Origin: Streptomyces sp. GESEQ-4
GTDB lineage: Bacteria; Actinomycetota; Actinomycetes; Streptomycetales; Streptomycetaceae
NCBI RefSeq assembly: GCF_017948455.1
Contig: NZ_JAFFSU010000012.1
Coordinates: forward strand, 186,001-250,000
Direction: 5' to 3'
DNA: 64,000 nucleotides
Below are positions 26,754 through 35,162 of the stretch, in pieces. The stretch's first letter is position 1. Each line of letters starts with the position of its first letter. The position numbers were made by a program, and so were the translations under genes. The notes below the pieces were generated by a model. The model did no database searches. It was given only the letters and a program-made list of their open reading frames with translations, and was not told the origin of the DNA.

Positions 26754-28760
26754 TTAGTGGGGCTGCCGTACCACCGCGATCTCTCCCGGGGGCACCTCGA
26801 CCGTGCCCGACGTGACCGGCTTCCCCGTGAGGAGTTCGGTGGCGTCGGATGCGACCTGGACCTCGGCTCCCTTCCCTCCGTGGTCGATCAGGAAGAGGTA
26901 GTCGGCGTCCGTGCCGCGTCGCAGCACCGCCTCGATGCCCTCGGGGACGGCGTCCAGCACCGGCCGTACGCCCGCCTCGGTGCGGATGCGGTGCAGGAGG
27001 GCGGCGAGGGTGTCGGGGTCGGGGCGGGTGGAGACGTACCAGGTCGTGCCCGCCCCATGGGAGTTGCGGGTCACCGCCGGGAGTCCGGCCAGGGGGCCGT
27101 CCGTGTACGACTCCACCGCCTCGGCGCCTTCCAGGCGGACGCGCTCCGACCACAGGGTCGCGGTCGCGTCGCCGCCGAGGGCGACCTTCTCGCCCGGCAG
27201 CAGGGGGAAGAGTTCGTCGGTGCGGATGCCCAGGGCCTCGCGGAAGGCGCCGGGGTAACCGCCCAGCCGTACATGGCAGTTCTCGTCGACCATCCCGCTG
27301 TGGAAGCCGACGGCCAGCGTGCCGCCGCGTTCGGCGAAGCCGGTGAGGTTGGCGGTGCCCGCGTCGTCGATCAGGTAGAGGCTGGGGGCGAGGACCAGGC
27401 GGTACGACGACAGGTCCGCGTCCGGGCGTACGAAGTCCACGGCGATGCCCGACCGCCACAGGGGCTCATACCAGGAGCGGACGAGGTCGAGGTATCGGAC
27501 CATCTCGCTGGGCTGGGAGGGGAGTTCGAGGGCCCAGCGGGCGTCCCAGTCCCAGACGACGGCCACTTCAGCCGTGCCCGTGCTGCCGCGTACCTCCGCC
27601 AGGGCCTTGAGGTCGGCGCCGAGCCGGACGACGTCACGCCAGATCTGGCTGTCCGTGCCCGCGTGCGGCAGCATCGCCGAGTGCCACTGCTCGGCGCCCG
27701 CCTTGGCGGCCCGCCACTGGAAGTAGGCGATGCCGTCCGCGCCGTGGGCGACATGGGCGAGGGCGTTGCGGCGCAACTCGCCCGCGTTCTTGGCCCGGTT
27801 GACCGGCTGCCAGTTCACCGCGCCCGTCGAGTGCTCCATCAGCAGCCAGGGGCCGCCCGCGAGGGAGCGCATCAGGTCGCCGCTGAGGGCGATGTCGATC
27901 TCCGACTCGGGGTCGGTGGAGCCGAGGTAGTGGTCGTTCGAGACGACGTCCAGTTCCGGGGCCCAGCGCCAGTAGTCCAGGGCGTCGAAGTTGTACATCA
28001 CCATGAAGTTGGTGGTGGCGGGCAGAGCCGGGGCCGCCTCGCGCAGGACGTCCCGTTCCGCCTTGTACAGCGACAGCAGTGCGTCGCTGCAGAAGCGGCG
28101 CCAGTCCAGCTGGTGGGTCGGGTTGGGGACGGCGCCCGTCGGGCGGGGCGGGATGATCTCGTCCCAGTCGTAGTACCACTGGCTCCAGAAGGTGGTGCCC
28201 CAGGCGTGGTTGAGGGCAGCCAGGTCGTCGTACTTCGCCCTCAGCCATACGCGGAACGCCGCCGCGCTCTCGTCGCAGTAGCACTCCGCGTTGTGGCAGC
28301 CGTACTCGTTGTGGACGTGCCACATCACCACGGCCGGATGGTCGGCGTACCGCTCGCCGAGCGCGCCCGCGATCCGCAGGGCGGCCTCGCGGTAGGCGGG
28401 GCTCGACGGGCAGAACGTCTGGCGACTGCCGTACGACAGCCTGCGCCCGTCCTTGTCGACGGGCAGCGCCTGAGGGTGCTTGCGGAAGAACCACGCCGGG
28501 GGTGCGGCCGTCGGGGTCGCCAGGTCGGCGGCGATGCCGTTCTCGTGGAGCAGGTCGAGGATCTTGTCCATGCGGGAGAAGTCGTACGCGCCCTCGGACG
28601 GCTCGAGCAGCGCCCAGGAGAAGATGCCGACGCTGACCATGGTCACGCCGGCCTCGCGCATCAGGCGTACGTCCTCGGCCCAGACCTCCTCGGGCCACTG
28701 CTCGGGGTTGTAGTCGCCGCCGTAAGCGATGCCCGGAAGGTTCAGTGCGCGCTTGCTCAT
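26754..28760 (-). CDS. GH42 beta-galactosidase
   Basis: A 668-residue enzyme of typical GH42 length without signal. IAYGGDYNPEQWPEEVWAED is the characteristic N-terminus; the acid/base is Glu152 in WHVHNEYGCHN and the nucleophile is Glu309 in LLMEHSTGAVNWQP; the Cys cluster around CHNAECYC may be the zinc-type site of some members. Trimerisation and C-terminal domains follow. ATG 28760 overlaps the stop of the upstream alpha-galactosidase gene. It is last in a leftward operon for galactoside uptake. Confidence 0.93.
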   Translation of the reverse strand: MSKRALNLPGIAYGGDYNPEQWPEEVWAEDVRLMREAGVTMVSVGIFSWALLEPSEGAYDFSRMDKILDLLHENGIAADLATPTAAPPAWFFRKHPQALPVDKDGRRLSYGSRQTFCPSSPAYREAALRIAGALGERYADHPAVVMWHVHNEYGCHNAECYCDESAAAFRVWLRAKYDDLAALNHAWGTTFWSQWYYDWDEIIPPRPTGAVPNPTHQLDWRRFCSDALLSLYKAERDVLREAAPALPATTNFMVMYNFDALDYWRWAPELDVVSNDHYLGSTDPESEIDIALSGDLMRSLAGGPWLLMEHSTGAVNWQPVNRAKNAGELRRNALAHVAHGADGIAYFQWRAAKAGAEQWHSAMLPHAGTDSQIWRDVVRLGADLKALAEVRGSTGTAEVAVVWDWDARWALELPSQPSEMVRYLDLVRSWYEPLWRSGIAVDFVRPDADLSSYRLVLAPSLYLIDDAGTANLTGFAERGGTLAVGFHSGMVDENCHVRLGGYPGAFREALGIRTDELFPLLPGEKVALGGDATATLWSERVRLEGAEAVESYTDGPLAGLPAVTRNSHGAGTTWYVSTRPDPDTLAALLHRIRTEAGVRPVLDAVPEGIEAVLRRGTDADYLFLIDHGGKGAEVQVASDATELLTGKPVTSGTVEVPPGEIAVVRQPH

Positions 28761-30070
28761 CGGGCAACTCCGCTCAGGAGACGGCGTGTTGTGGTCACGC
28801 CCCACTCGTCGAGCGACAGCAGCCGGTCGCTGGACGCCATCAGGCCGCCCGTCGCCTCCACGTGCACCGCCCAGCGTTCGCGGGTCTCGACCGCCGGACG
28901 GGCCATCAGGCAGTCGGGGTCGTTGATCCAGAGGCGGCCGTGCTGCCACTGCCGTCCGACGCCGGTGAACTCGGCGGCGTCCTGGCCGGGCTGGCTGTAG
29001 TCGTCCGCCTTGGGGCGACGGTACGGCGCGGTGTCCGCGCTGACCCGCATCGCGTCGAACAGGCCGATGGACGGAAGGGTCGGGGCGCCGCAGCCCAGCA
29101 GGTAGGCGTCGTCGCCGATCGCCTCGCGGATGAGGGTGATGCCCTCGCGGTACGCGGTGAGCGGGTCCGCGCCGGAGTGCCGTACGCCGTCCAGGGCGCC
29201 CGCGTAGAGGAAGTCGACCTTGAAGTAGTCGTAGCCCTCGGCGCGGAGGGTGGTGAACACTTCGACCAGGTAGGCCGCCGCCTGAGGGTGGGTGGTGTCC
29301 AGGGCGTACAGGTCGTGGCCCCAGTTGACGCCGGCGTGCAGGGGCGTGCCGTCCGCGTCGCGCACCAGCCAGTCGGGCTGTGTGGCGGCCAGTTCGCTGC
29401 TCGGGTCCACCAGGAACGGTGCCGTCCAGATGCCGGCCCGGCGGCCCCGGGCGCGGATCGCGTCGGCGATGCCCGCGCGGGAGCGGAAGCGGCCGGAGAG
29501 GGTGAGCCAGTCGCCCAGCTTGCTCTGGTAGCCGTCGTCGATCTGGACGACGTCGATGGGCAGGTCGAGGGTGTCCATCGCACGGAGGTTCTCGTGGATG
29601 TCGTCCTCGGTGACGTCGGTGAAGTACTCGTACCAGGAGCACCAGACGGTCGGCGCCGGGCGGGGGGCCGGTATGCCCAGGCCCTCGGCCCAGTCCGCCA
29701 GCACCGACTGGATGTCCGTCCCGGTCAGCAGCTTCACCGGCCCGTCGGCGCTGATCTCCGCCCGGTCGCCCTGGACGGTCAGCCGGATGGACGGGACCGA
29801 GTGCCGCGGGTCCGGCGCCGCCCACAGCCGGACCGGTGAGCCGTCACCCGGGTCGAGCGCCAGCAGGCCCTCCCCCTGGAAGGTCCCGGCGGGGACGGTG
29901 ACGCTGGGGCGGTAGCAGACCGTCGCCCAGTTGTCGTTGGTCGGGCGGTGGGGGGTGTCGCCGAGGGCGTAGGCGCCGCTGGGGCTCCAGGACTGCCAGC
30001 CCTCCTCGTGGACGCGGGCGGTGCTCGGGTCCACGGGGACGGTGGCGACCGGGGTGAAGGGGTTGTGCAC
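28757..30070 (-). CDS. alpha-galactosidase-like glycosidase (GH36/MelA type)
   Basis: A 437-residue protein with a GH-D clan barrel: VHEEGWQSWSPSGAY, WCSWYEYFTDVTEDDI, IDVVQIDDGYQSKLGDW, and GYDYFKVDFLYAGAL, where Asp286 fits the catalytic nucleophile; VSADTAPYRRP near residue 345 fits the acid/base. It is shorter than classical GH36 enzymes (about 700 residues), missing much of the N-terminal beta domain. No signal, so it acts on imported sugar. The start is GTG 30070. Linkage specificity is inferred. Confidence 0.82.
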   Translation of the reverse strand: MHNPFTPVATVPVDPSTARVHEEGWQSWSPSGAYALGDTPHRPTNDNWATVCYRPSVTVPAGTFQGEGLLALDPGDGSPVRLWAAPDPRHSVPSIRLTVQGDRAEISADGPVKLLTGTDIQSVLADWAEGLGIPAPRPAPTVWCSWYEYFTDVTEDDIHENLRAMDTLDLPIDVVQIDDGYQSKLGDWLTLSGRFRSRAGIADAIRARGRRAGIWTAPFLVDPSSELAATQPDWLVRDADGTPLHAGVNWGHDLYALDTTHPQAAAYLVEVFTTLRAEGYDYFKVDFLYAGALDGVRHSGADPLTAYREGITLIREAIGDDAYLLGCGAPTLPSIGLFDAMRVSADTAPYRRPKADDYSQPGQDAAEFTGVGRQWQHGRLWINDPDCLMARPAVETRERWAVHVEATGGLMASSDRLLSLDEWGVTTTRRLLSGVAR

Positions 30071-30094
30071 GGGGTTCTCTTTCGGGAAAGGGGG

Positions 30095-30979
30095 TCAGCC
30101 CTTGTTGGCGCCGAGCGTGAGGCCGCTGACGAACTGCCGCTGGAGCACGAAGTACACGATCAGCGTCGGGATCGCGGTGAGCAGGGCGCCGGCGGCGACC
30201 AGGTTGGGGTCGGTGAAGTACGCCCCGGTGAGGTTGTTCAGCGCCGAGGTGATCGGCATGTTCTCGCCGGTGGAGATCAGGACGAGGGCCCAGAAGAAGT
30301 CGTTGTAGATCCAGATGGACAGCAGTGTGGCCAGGGCGGCCATCGCCGGGCGGCACAGCGGCAGCACGATCTGCCAGTACATGCGCCACACCGAGGCGCC
30401 GTCGACCAGCGCGGCCTCGGTCAGCTCGTGCGGCAGCGAGCGCATGTAGTTGCTGAGCACGAAGGCGCAGAAGCCGGACTGGAACGCGACATGGATGAGG
30501 ACCAGGCCGAGCGCGGAGTCGTACAGCTTGCCGGACATGGTGATGCCGGGCAGGTCGATCAGCAGGTACAGCCGGTACAGCGGGGTGATGATGACCTGCT
30601 GCGGGAGCAGGTTGCCGGCCGTGAAGACGAGCAGCAGCGCGATGTTGAGGCGGAAGTCGAAGCGGCTGACGTAGAAGGCGACCATCGACGACAGGAACAG
30701 CGTCAACAGCACCGCCGGAACGGCGATGATCATCGTGTTGACGAAGTAGTGGCTCATGTCCGACTGCGTGAACGCGTTGGTGAAGTTGTCGAAGTTCAGC
30801 GTGTCCGGCCAGGACACGTATCCCTTCTCACTGGTCTCCGCGTAGGGCCGCATGGCCGAGTACAGCGCCCACGCCAGCGGTGCGAGCCAGGCCAGGGAGG
30901 CGCCCGCGAGGAAGAGGTGCAGCAGGATCCGGGCGGGGCGGACGGGCGTACGGGGCTTGGTCGCGACGGTGGTGCTCAT
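30095..30979 (-). CDS. sugar ABC transporter permease (MalG type)
   Basis: A 294-residue membrane protein with six hydrophobic segments; first LLHLFLAGASLAWLAPLAWA. The EAA motif TEAALVDGASVWRMYWQIVL lies near residue 190. ATG 30979 overlaps the preceding permease stop (ATGA). It follows the binding protein and first permease and precedes the two galactosidases, so the cargo is probably a galactoside. No ATPase is present in the operon. Confidence 0.9.
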   Translation of the reverse strand: MSTTVATKPRTPVRPARILLHLFLAGASLAWLAPLAWALYSAMRPYAETSEKGYVSWPDTLNFDNFTNAFTQSDMSHYFVNTMIIAVPAVLLTLFLSSMVAFYVSRFDFRLNIALLLVFTAGNLLPQQVIITPLYRLYLLIDLPGITMSGKLYDSALGLVLIHVAFQSGFCAFVLSNYMRSLPHELTEAALVDGASVWRMYWQIVLPLCRPAMAALATLLSIWIYNDFFWALVLISTGENMPITSALNNLTGAYFTDPNLVAAGALLTAIPTLIVYFVLQRQFVSGLTLGANKG

Positions 30980-31953
30980 GCGCGCCGCTCCTTCCGGAAG
31001 GTGGCCACCAGGTACGGAATGATCACGACGAGGGAGATCAGCAGCAGGACGACCGCGATCGCGGAGCCGTATCCGATGCGGCTGGACTCGCCGATGATGT
31101 TGTTGGTGACCAGGATCGAGAGCAGCTCGGTGCCCTCGGCGCCCTTGTTGAAGACGAAGACCAGGTCGAAGGCGCGCAGGGCCTCGATGATGGTGACGAC
31201 GAGGACGACCGTGTTGGTGGGGCGCAGGGTGGGGAAGATGACGTTCTTGAACGTCTGCCACTCGTTGGCGCCGTCCAGTGCGGACGCCTCCCGCAGGGAG
31301 GGGTCGACGCCCTTCAGGCCGGCCAGGTAGAGGATCATCATGTAGCCGGTGTGGCGCCAGGACGCGGCGATGAGGATGGCCCACAGGTTGAGGTCCGGGT
31401 CGCCGATCCAGTCGATGTACTTGCCCGGCTCGTTGGCCCCGATGATGCTGTTGATCAGGCCGGTGTCGGGGTTGTAGATCAGCTGCCAGACGAAGCCGAT
31501 CACGGCCATCGACAGGACGACGGGCAGGAAGAACGCCGTCTGGTAGACGCGGCTGAAGCGGATCTTCTTGTCCAGCTGCACGGCCAGGAACAGGCCGAGC
31601 GGCGTGGGGATCGCGATCAGCACGACGAACCAGATGACGTTGTGCTGGACGGCGGGCCAGAACTGCGGGTTCTGCTCGAACAGTTCCTTGAAGTTCTGCA
31701 GCCCGACCCACTGGATCGAGTCGAAGCCGATGCCGTCCCAGGTGGTGAAGGCCAGCGCGATCGAGGCGAACGCGGTGACCCAGACGAGGGCGATGTGCAG
31801 GATCGTCGGCAGACCCGCCATGAAACCGAGGGTGATCCGGTCACGGCGGGTGAGCAGACGGCGGTGGCCGTTCGAGGCCTTGGGCGCGGGGGCAACGCCC
31901 GGAGGCGGCACGGCGGCCGCCTCCGGGATCTCCTTGGTGGTCTCGGTTGTCAT
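30976..31953 (-). CDS. sugar ABC transporter permease (MalF type)
   Basis: A 325-residue membrane protein: a polar N-terminal stretch of about 40 residues, then six membrane segments beginning ITLGFMAGLPTILHIALVWV. The EAA motif REASALDGANEWQTFKNVIF is near residue 220. It overlaps the binding-protein gene upstream and the second permease gene downstream, each by four bases. Confidence 0.9.
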   Translation of the reverse strand: MTTETTKEIPEAAAVPPPGVAPAPKASNGHRRLLTRRDRITLGFMAGLPTILHIALVWVTAFASIALAFTTWDGIGFDSIQWVGLQNFKELFEQNPQFWPAVQHNVIWFVVLIAIPTPLGLFLAVQLDKKIRFSRVYQTAFFLPVVLSMAVIGFVWQLIYNPDTGLINSIIGANEPGKYIDWIGDPDLNLWAILIAASWRHTGYMMILYLAGLKGVDPSLREASALDGANEWQTFKNVIFPTLRPTNTVVLVVTIIEALRAFDLVFVFNKGAEGTELLSILVTNNIIGESSRIGYGSAIAVVLLLISLVVIIPYLVATFRKERRA

Positions 31954-33263
31954 GACTGGGCGAAGATCGTCTTCTTCTGGCGCTCGATCGAGGACAGCAG
32001 GCTGTCGACGCCCTTGGGGTCACGGATGAACTTCTGCAGCGCGGGCTGCATCACGGTCGAGGTGAAGTCCGGGCGGCTGTCGCGGTCCATGAACTGCGTC
32101 AGGGACTTGGCGCCGGAGATCATGTCGTACGCCTTCTTCTGGATGGCGGTGTACGACGACGTGTCGGCCTTGCTGGAGGCGTGGACCACGCTCGGGTCGG
32201 ACTTGAGGTAGATGTCCTCGGCGTCCGGGGTGCCCAGGTACTCGAGCAGCTTGACGGCCTCGGCCTTGTTCTTCGGGCTCTTGCTCATCATGAAGCCGTC
32301 GGTCGGCGCCTCGACGGTGTCCTGCCCGTGCGCCGGGTCGATCTCCGGGAAGGCGAAGAAGTCGAGGTCGTCGAGGGCGGCCTTGTCGGTGAACTGCTGC
32401 GCCACGAAGGTGCCCAGGATGTACATGCCGGCCTTCTTGGAGGCCAGGGTCTGGGCGGCGTCCTGCCAGGTGCGGCCGACGGCGCCCTCCTGGTGGTAGG
32501 GGAGGATCTCGGCCCACAGGTCGAAGACCTTGCGCACCTTGGCGTCGGTCCAGGACGCCTTGCCCGCCATCAGCTCGACATGGAAGTCGTAGCCGTTCTG
32601 GCGGAAGTTGATCTGGTCGAAGGTGCCGAGCGCGGGCCAGGCGTCCTTGTCGCCGAAGGCCATCGGGACCAGCTTGTCCTTCTGCATCTGCTTGCACAGC
32701 GCCACGAAGTCGTCCCAGGTGGTGGGGACTTCGTAGCCGTACTGCGCGAAGACGCTCTTCCGGTAGAAGACCGCCCAGGGGTACGTGTACAGCGGCACGA
32801 AGTAGTACTTGCCGTCCTCACCCTTGCTGAGCTTCTTCATCGCCTCGGGGAAGTTGGCCCCGATGGTCTGCCACACGTCGTCGATCGGGGTGGCGAGGCC
32901 CTTGGCCGCGAAGAACTGCATCCGGTACCCGGCGAACCAGGTGAACACGTCGTCCGGCGTGCCCTGGAGGTAGGAGTTGATCTGCTCCTGGAAGGTGTTG
33001 GAGTCCTTGGTGTTCACGTCGACCGTGATGCCGGACTTCTTCTTGTAGGCCGCGTAGATGTCGGCGAACGCCTTCTTCGGCACCGGGTCCGACGCCTTCG
33101 AGCCCAACGAGACCGACTTCGGATCGGCGGCCGTACCGCTGCCGCCGCACGCGCTGAGCAGGGGTATGCCGGCACCGAGCACGGCCGCGCCGCCTATGCC
33201 GCGCAGCAGGGTGCGGCGGGTGGGCGCGGGGAGGCTGAGGCCCGAGGGGGAGAGATCGTGCAT
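31950..33263 (-). CDS. sugar-binding lipoprotein of the galactoside operon
   Basis: A 437-residue family 1 solute-binding protein. The start at ATG 33263 follows GGAG and leads to a Tat-like lipoprotein signal (PTRRTLLRGIGGAAVLGAG, lipobox near LLSAC). Mature features include DVNTKDSNTFQEQINSYLQG, YTYPWAVFYRKSVF and FVAQQFTDKAALDDLDFF-type text. It is the first gene of the five-gene leftward operon. The ligand is inferred from the GH36 and GH42 genes that follow. Confidence 0.88.
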   Translation of the reverse strand: MHDLSPSGLSLPAPTRRTLLRGIGGAAVLGAGIPLLSACGGSGTAADPKSVSLGSKASDPVPKKAFADIYAAYKKKSGITVDVNTKDSNTFQEQINSYLQGTPDDVFTWFAGYRMQFFAAKGLATPIDDVWQTIGANFPEAMKKLSKGEDGKYYFVPLYTYPWAVFYRKSVFAQYGYEVPTTWDDFVALCKQMQKDKLVPMAFGDKDAWPALGTFDQINFRQNGYDFHVELMAGKASWTDAKVRKVFDLWAEILPYHQEGAVGRTWQDAAQTLASKKAGMYILGTFVAQQFTDKAALDDLDFFAFPEIDPAHGQDTVEAPTDGFMMSKSPKNKAEAVKLLEYLGTPDAEDIYLKSDPSVVHASSKADTSSYTAIQKKAYDMISGAKSLTQFMDRDSRPDFTSTVMQPALQKFIRDPKGVDSLLSSIERQKKTIFAQS

Positions 33264-33406
33264 GAACGGCTCCAGGGGTGAGGGTTCGACCATGAGCGAG
33301 CCGCATCGAGTTCCGTCGTAATCACTCAGAAACCAACTTGACCGAACATGGGTGGCGTAATAACAGCCGTATGTCCGGTCATGCGTCAAGGGTTTGCGGC
33401 CCCAGT

Positions 33407-33425
33407 TGTCGAAACGTAATCGACA
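33407..33425 (-). promoter_or_regulatory. candidate operator of the galactoside operon
   Basis: TGTCGA-AACGTAA-TCGACA is a perfect six-base inverted repeat with a seven-base spacer whose centre (GAAACGTAATC) resembles LacI-type operators. It lies 144 bp before the operon's first start codon. No regulator gene is adjacent, so the binder is unknown. Confidence 0.4.
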
Positions 33426-33451
33426 TCACCGGGCGCCTCTCAGAGCACACA

Positions 33452-33491
33452 AAGGGGGCGTACGGCCGCCGGTGCGGCTGTACGCCCCCTT
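33452..33491 (-). terminator. hairpin terminator after the chitinase gene
   Basis: AAGGGGGCGTAC (33452-33463) pairs with GTACGCCCCCTT (33480-33491), and the inner GCCGC/GCGGC extends the stem. It begins 24 bases after the leftward chitinase stop. Confidence 0.85.
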
Positions 33492-33515
33492 GGAGACGTT
33501 GGAGACGGCCCTGAC

Positions 33516-34979
33516 CTACTGGTACGCGGCGAACGCCTTCGAGAACGCGTGCTCGTCCTGGACGATCGAGCTGCACGTCGCGTCGGCGGCGGGCTTGGCG
33601 CCGCCCGGGCACTGCTTGTCGCGGGTCGCGGACCACATCGACAGCCAGCCGAGGCCCTTGGACTTGGCGAAGTTCACCAGCTGGGTGGCGTCCTCGACCT
33701 TGAAGATCTCGGTCACGACGTCGTTGACGCCGATCATCGGGGTGACGGCGACCGTCTTCCAGGCCGCGCTGTCGGAGAGCCCGAGGACGCTCTTGACCTG
33801 GGCCTGGGTGGCGGTGGCGGCCTGCTCGGCGTAGGTGCCCATGTCGTCGCTGTACGCCGGCCCGTAGTCCATCGCCATGATGTTGACCGTGGTGATGTCA
33901 ACGCCGTTCTGCTTGGCGTCGGACAGGAGGTCGACGCCCGGCTGGGTCAGGCCCTCGGGCATGACCGGGAGGGTGTAAGAGACGTCCAGGTCGGGGTGGG
34001 CCTGCTGGAGCTTGGCGATGGCCTGGGCGCGACGCGTGTTCGCCGCCTTGTCCGGCAGCGCGCCGCCCTCCACGTCGAAGTCGACCTTGGTGAGCTTGTA
34101 CGCGTCCACGACCTTGCCGTACGCCGCCGCCAGCGCGTCCGCCGACGAGCAGGTCGTGGCCAGCTCGGAGCCCGCCGCACCGCCGAAGGAGACCCGCACG
34201 TCGCCGCCCTTGGCCCGCAGGTCGCCGATCTGCGCGGCCACCGCGTCGCTCGCCAGGTCGCTCACGCCGCCCCACTTGGGGGTGCAGCCGCCGCCGTCGG
34301 TGATGAAGGCGAGGTTGTAGTCCTTCACGCCGGTGGCCTCGGCGGTGCCGACCAGGTCGAAGGCCGGGTAGAGGGAGGTGTCCACGTACGGGGCGAAACC
34401 GGAGCCGGCGGTGGTGCCGTTGCCGGTGCTCTCCGACGGGGACGCGGAGGGTGAGGCGGTGGCGGTCTCGGTGGGCTTGGCTGTCGGGGTCGGAGCCTGC
34501 GTGGGGGTGGAGGTCTGCGTCGGGCGTCCGCTCGGCTCGGGCGTGGCGCCCTCGTCGGCGGAGCACTTCGCGCCGTCCACCAGGCAGCCGGTCGGGGCGC
34601 CGGTGCCGTTGACGACGAAGCCGACGGTGACGGACTCGCCGGCCGCGAGGCCGTCCTTGTCCCAGGACGGCGGCTTCACGGTGACGCGCCGACCGCTCAC
34701 GCTCGACTCGGCGTTCCAGAGGGAGCTGAGCTTGCTGCCGGACGGCAGGTCGAACTCCAGCGCCCAGTCGCTCTTCGCCTCACCGCTGTTGTTCGTGACG
34801 ACGTACTGCGCGGTGTAGCCCGTCGACCAGTCACTGGTCTTGGTGTAGGCAGCGCCGACGCCGGCCGCCTGCGCGGTCCCGGTGAACAGGATCGCGCCAC
34901 CGCCGGCCACGGCCGCCGCGACCAGGCCGCCGATCACCTTGTTCCTGCCACTGATCCTGCGCCGGTGCGTGCTGCTCAT
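33516..34979 (-). CDS. secreted chitinase: CBM2 plus GH18
   Basis: A 487-residue modular protein. A signal peptide (KVIGGLVAAAVAGGGAILFTG, cleavage near AQAA) leads to a CBM2-type domain (residues ~38-145, with KSDWALEFDLPSGSKLSSLW), a Ser/Thr/Pro linker (TPTQAPTPTAKPTETATAS) and a GH18 catalytic domain from about residue 195. The active-site strand is KVDFDVEGG, keeping the DxDxE core with the catalytic Glu, although the usual leading DG is replaced. It cleaves chitin outside the cell. A DasR-like site lies upstream, matching the hexA pattern. Confidence 0.88.
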   Translation of the reverse strand: MSSTHRRRISGRNKVIGGLVAAAVAGGGAILFTGTAQAAGVGAAYTKTSDWSTGYTAQYVVTNNSGEAKSDWALEFDLPSGSKLSSLWNAESSVSGRRVTVKPPSWDKDGLAAGESVTVGFVVNGTGAPTGCLVDGAKCSADEGATPEPSGRPTQTSTPTQAPTPTAKPTETATASPSASPSESTGNGTTAGSGFAPYVDTSLYPAFDLVGTAEATGVKDYNLAFITDGGGCTPKWGGVSDLASDAVAAQIGDLRAKGGDVRVSFGGAAGSELATTCSSADALAAAYGKVVDAYKLTKVDFDVEGGALPDKAANTRRAQAIAKLQQAHPDLDVSYTLPVMPEGLTQPGVDLLSDAKQNGVDITTVNIMAMDYGPAYSDDMGTYAEQAATATQAQVKSVLGLSDSAAWKTVAVTPMIGVNDVVTEIFKVEDATQLVNFAKSKGLGWLSMWSATRDKQCPGGAKPAADATCSSIVQDEHAFSKAFAAYQ

Positions 34980-35115
34980 GCGCGTGCCTGCCTTCGCTGT
35001 TCAAGGGGGGTGGGGGTGCGGCAGCACGCTAGCGATCCGGAATCGGGCAAAGCGCCTGATCCGGACGGGGGTTGGGGATCTTAGGGCTCGCTTAAGGAGG
35101 GGATCGGGGACGGTT

Positions 35116-35131
35116 AAAGGTCAAGACCAAT
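35116..35131 (-). promoter_or_regulatory. candidate DasR-responsive element before the chitinase gene
   Basis: AAAGGTCAAGACCAAT keeps the GGTC..AGACCA core of the dre consensus (12 of 16 positions). It lies about 140 bp before the chitinase start, within the range seen for chitinase genes. Confidence 0.45.
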
Positions 35132-35162
35132 CCGGCCCCCTGGGGGCCGGGCCGACGAACGT

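Noticed and set aside
33264-33515. Gene in the 252-bp gap before the galactoside operon
   Set aside because: Only a terminator and inverted repeat are visible; open frames there extend neighbouring genes.
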